From the NCBI RefSeq assembly GCF_008831285.2, contig NC_045138.2, forward strand, positions 7,409,205 to 7,469,204: a DNA stretch of 60,000 bases, given 5' to 3'. The stretch is from Nymphaea colorata (lineage: Eukaryota; Streptophyta; Magnoliopsida; Nymphaeales; Nymphaeaceae). Below the pieces are notes generated by a model that made no database searches, was not told where the DNA came from, and worked only from the letters and a program-made list of their open reading frames with translations. This document shows, one piece after another, positions 57,840-60,000 of the stretch. Made by a program: the position numbers and the translations under genes. How positions within the stretch are numbered: the first letter of the stretch is position 1; every line of letters starts with the position of its first letter.

Positions 57840-58048
57840 TCAAAAGTTGAAATTCAAAATTCGAATTCAAGATTTGAATTCAAGAGGGAAGAGTTTTGGA
57901 ACCAAAATTTAAAATTCAAATTCAAGAGGGAAGAGTTTTGGAACAAAAATTCAAAATTCGAATCCAAGAGGGAAGATCTTTGGAGCTAAAATTCAAAATT
58001 CGAATTCAAGAGCGAAGAACTTTGCCATTCCCGATTTGGATCTAAACT
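57840..58048. repeat. 42-bp tandem repeats private to the second LTR copy
   Basis: Units begin at 57881, 57923, 57965 and 58007 (CAAGAGGGAAGAGTTTTGGA plus AAAATTCAAAATTCGAATT). The last is partial and more diverged. The homologous place in the other two LTRs has a single plain copy. The 42-bp period is a multiple of three, which creates a repetitive open frame (57768-57989) with no sign of being a gene. Confidence 0.85.
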
Positions 58049-58380
58049 TGGATTTTGGATCGAATTCAGATTTGGTAATTGGATTTTGGATTTGAATCTA
58101 GTGTCTAAGGTTGGGTTTTGAATTTGAATTTTGTGTTTGGGTTTGGACAATAGTTTAGAAATTCATTTTGGATCGAATAGTGACAAATTTGTTTTGGGTT
58201 GAAAATTCAAATCCAAATAATAAAATAATAGTTTTTTTTTATTTTTAAATTTGGGGTGATACAGATGTCCCTCTTTGCTACTAAGCCGGTGTTTGTCGTG
58301 CTTAGTGGCAAAGATAAGCACCCCAAATTTTGAGTGATGAAAATTTTGGCTAAAAAGATTAAAAAGTCGAAACTGTATTT

Positions 58381-58805
58381 CAAGTTTTAACCTCGTACTT
58401 GAATGAGTTGTTTGAGCTAACGTTGCAGATTTAACCCCTTGCCTGCGCGGGTATGCCGATTTCAAATTCAGGTTTAACCCCTCTGAATGGGTTTACTGAA
58501 CTTGCATCGCAAGTTTAACCCCTTTCCTGTGTGGGTTGTGTTGACTTGCAGGTTCAACCCCTTACCTGTGTGGGCTGCGTTGGCATGCAGTGCAAGTCTA
58601 ACCCCTTACCTGTGTGGGATGCTTTGGCTTGCAGTGCAGGTTTAACCCCTTTACCTGCGTGGGTTGCTTTGGCTTGCAATGCAGGTTTAACTCCTTATCT
58701 ACGTGGGTTGCTTTGGCTTGTAGTGCAGGTTTAATCCTTTACATGCGTGGGTTGCTTCGGCTTGCATTGCAGGTTTAACCCCTTGCGTACGTGGGTTGCC
58801 CTTTT
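58381..58805. repeat. About ten 44-bp tandem repeats in the Tat-family 3' region
   Basis: Unit starts are near 58381, 58426, 58470, 58510, 58549, 58593, 58637, 58682, 58726 and 58770 (39-46 bp apart). The consensus is AGGTTTAACCCCTTACCT, then GTGGGTTGCTTTGGCTTGCA. It is homologous to the five-unit array at 16611-16815. The last five or six units are the most alike, suggesting recent local expansion. Confidence 0.9.
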
Positions 58806-58812
58806 GTCCATA

Positions 58813-58984
58813 AGACGAAATGCATCAATGATAAACATAGCCCTTGGATTGATTATCCCCGGTGAAAGCGCCGGGAATGGTCAATCCTTGTACCGACGAG
58901 TGGGTCACTTTCTCTCTTATTTTCAATACAAAACCTCATTTTTCTGGAGCACTCCAGAACCAGTAAAACTTTGGGATGCAAACA
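58813..58984 (+). repeat. Inverted tip of the Tat-family LTR
   Basis: The reverse complement begins TGTTTGCATCCC and follows the LTR ends at 12946 and 24843: a TGGAGTGCTCCA-like block, AAAATAAGAGAGAAAG, the GACCATTCCCGGCGC region, and AAGGGCTATGTTTATCATTG, to about TGATGCATTTC. This is the piece missing from the left end of 56130-58263, here in the opposite orientation. Confidence 0.8.
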
Positions 58985-60000
58985 GCTTGAAATTGGCCTT
59001 TGATTTAATTTATTTTTTGGCAAGTTATCTTGAGAGCTAGTAGTGGGAGAAGGCAACTAGGACCTAATTGTCACACAATCATGTAGAAGGAACATAACAA
59101 ATCTCAGGATTAACTTCTAGCATTCAAGATTTCTCCACCATCATTATAAAAGAATAAAGAGAGTGAGAAACATATTTTTGTTCATATGACAAGTGGATTT
59201 TTGAGCTTCAAGAAGACGAATTGCAATCAGTTCAAACCAATGAACAACATCTTTAACACAGATGAAAAAAGGGGGTGGGATACCTTCCCCTTCCCTTTGC
59301 CTCCAAGGTCTAGGGTTGCTTCGGGACCTGAGTGAACTGATAACATTGCTCCCTTTAACTCGAAAAGTAATGTATGCCACCACTTTGCAGTCTAAAGTAG
59401 GATCAATGAAAATCAAATTGAAGACCATACTTTCACACATATTTTATAATGTGTAGAGTAGTAGAAAGATGGCACAACAACACTTCTCAACATTAATAAA
59501 AACGGAAAATATTTGGTCAACACATTCAAGAAGGTAGTATGTTAGCTAATGGTAAGCCTTACAATGTACGGGTGGAGAATATTGAATTGAACAGACCCAT
59601 AATTATGCAATAAGAATCATACAAGGTTGAGCTAAAGTGATGTCAATTTGCCCTTGGTCTCCTTCATTTCCTTTGGTGCTAAGCATCTTTATACATTCTT
59701 ACGCTCTTATAGCCATTAATGCCTGTGAGGAGTGATCAATCACTTCAAAAATATGGGCTTTTAAACTGAGTGAAGTGAATCTTTGTGCAATATTTATTCA
59801 TAGGAAAGAAAGAAAGATTTTTGGTAGTAAGAAGGGATTGCATCAAGGGGCTCTCAACTGATTTTCATTGCATCTAGTAGTTGAGATGTTTTCAAGATGT
59901 ATTAGAAGAGAAGTTCAAAGAAAGAATACTATAATTCCTTGGTTAGCAGGTGCTAATTGTTTTCAATCTCCAAGTATATTTTTTTTATGACATGATAATT
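58985..60000. other. Spacer, no gene recognised
   Basis: Two overlapping antiparallel frames near 59144-59456 have no recognisable motif. The rest is AT-rich. Confidence 0.45.

Larger units (their letters stand above)
56130..58263 (-). mobile_element. Second copy of the Tat-family LTR, tip missing
   Basis: Long stretches match the LTRs at 12946-16513 and 24843-27892: TTAGTGTTCTCTTAAGA at 56278, the GGTCTTAGTGAAGTCGG block at 56594, the GGCCATGAGGAG block near 57491, and the terminal GGTGATACA. It has one ~180-bp unit where the others have three, and its own 42-bp tandem array. The terminal ~170 bp of the outer end is absent at 56130 and occurs inverted at 58813-58984. It is followed at 58264 by the same polypurine tract and 3' repeat region as the full element. 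Confidence 0.8.

Noticed and set aside
57768-57989. Frame encoding FEFKREEFWN-type repeats
   Set aside because: A by-product of the 42-bp tandem array, whose length is a multiple of three. It lies in an LTR.
58531-58734. Frame encoding a repeated ALACNAGLTPLPAWV-like peptide
   Set aside because: It is only the translation of the 44-bp tandem repeats of the retroelement 3' region.
58381-58805. CRISPR-like regular repeat array
   Set aside because: Units are contiguous diverged tandem repeats without unique spacers, in a plant retrotransposon.

Overview
This is a nuclear plant DNA window, almost certainly from a flowering plant. The evidence is AT-rich spacer DNA with long microsatellites, plant-type LTR retrotransposons (Ty1/copia and a very large Ty3/gypsy of the Tat/Ogre kind), plant hAT transposases of the RICESLEEPER and DUF659 types, a two-gene PIF/Harbinger transposon, and a dirigent-protein pseudogene. 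The species cannot be told from the sequence. Almost all recognisable coding DNA is transposon-derived and most of it is broken. I found no intact host gene.

Layout. 1-12 kb: AT-rich DNA with a small degenerate MITE, a RICESLEEPER-like hAT pseudogene on the minus strand carrying an internal tandem duplication (3.1-5.3 kb), a GC-rich MITE fragment (8.1 kb) and a second RICESLEEPER-like pseudogene (9.3-11.2 kb). 12.3-12.9 kb: a complete non-autonomous hAT with perfect 8-bp target duplications. 12.9-27.9 kb: a ~15-kb Tat/Ogre-like element on the minus strand with LTRs of about 3 kb. Reading right to left it has LTR, primer site, an extra pre-gag reading frame, gag, protease, RT, RNase H, a second RNase H, integrase, a tandem-repeat 3' region and LTR. 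It is heavily mutated. Its right LTR has a large deletion and a 416-bp hAT MITE inserted in it. 27.9-28.9 and 33.7-33.9 kb: remnants of what may be one host gene on the minus strand, split at a possible splice donor by the Tat element and near its 5' end by a young copia element (28.9-33.7 kb). The copia has two identical 237-bp LTRs and a perfect 5-bp duplication.

33.9-40 kb: old repeats, a 412-bp hAT MITE with a long polypurine core, and a dirigent pseudogene (37.0-37.6 kb). 40.2-41 kb: a fragment resembling a LINE/DUF4283 protein. 44.2-48.0 kb: a 3.7-kb hAT element with a recognisable BED/DUF659/dimerisation transposase. Its ends and subterminal sequence match the small element at 12.3 kb, so it looks like the coding relative of that MITE. 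51.6-54.5 kb: a PIF/Harbinger transposase, its Myb/SANT partner, and next to them a small RNase H1 N-terminal-like (hybrid-binding) reading frame. 56.1-59.0 kb: a second, rearranged copy of the Tat LTR and 3' region, whose missing LTR tip lies inverted at the other end.

The most interesting signals are the copia element (identical LTRs, but gag-pol interrupted by two in-frame stops, one in a UGA-CUA context), the independent growth of three different tandem repeats inside one retrotransposon family, the coding/non-coding hAT pair, and the RNase H1-type frame beside the Harbinger genes. All similarities are recognised by eye from motifs; no database search was run.
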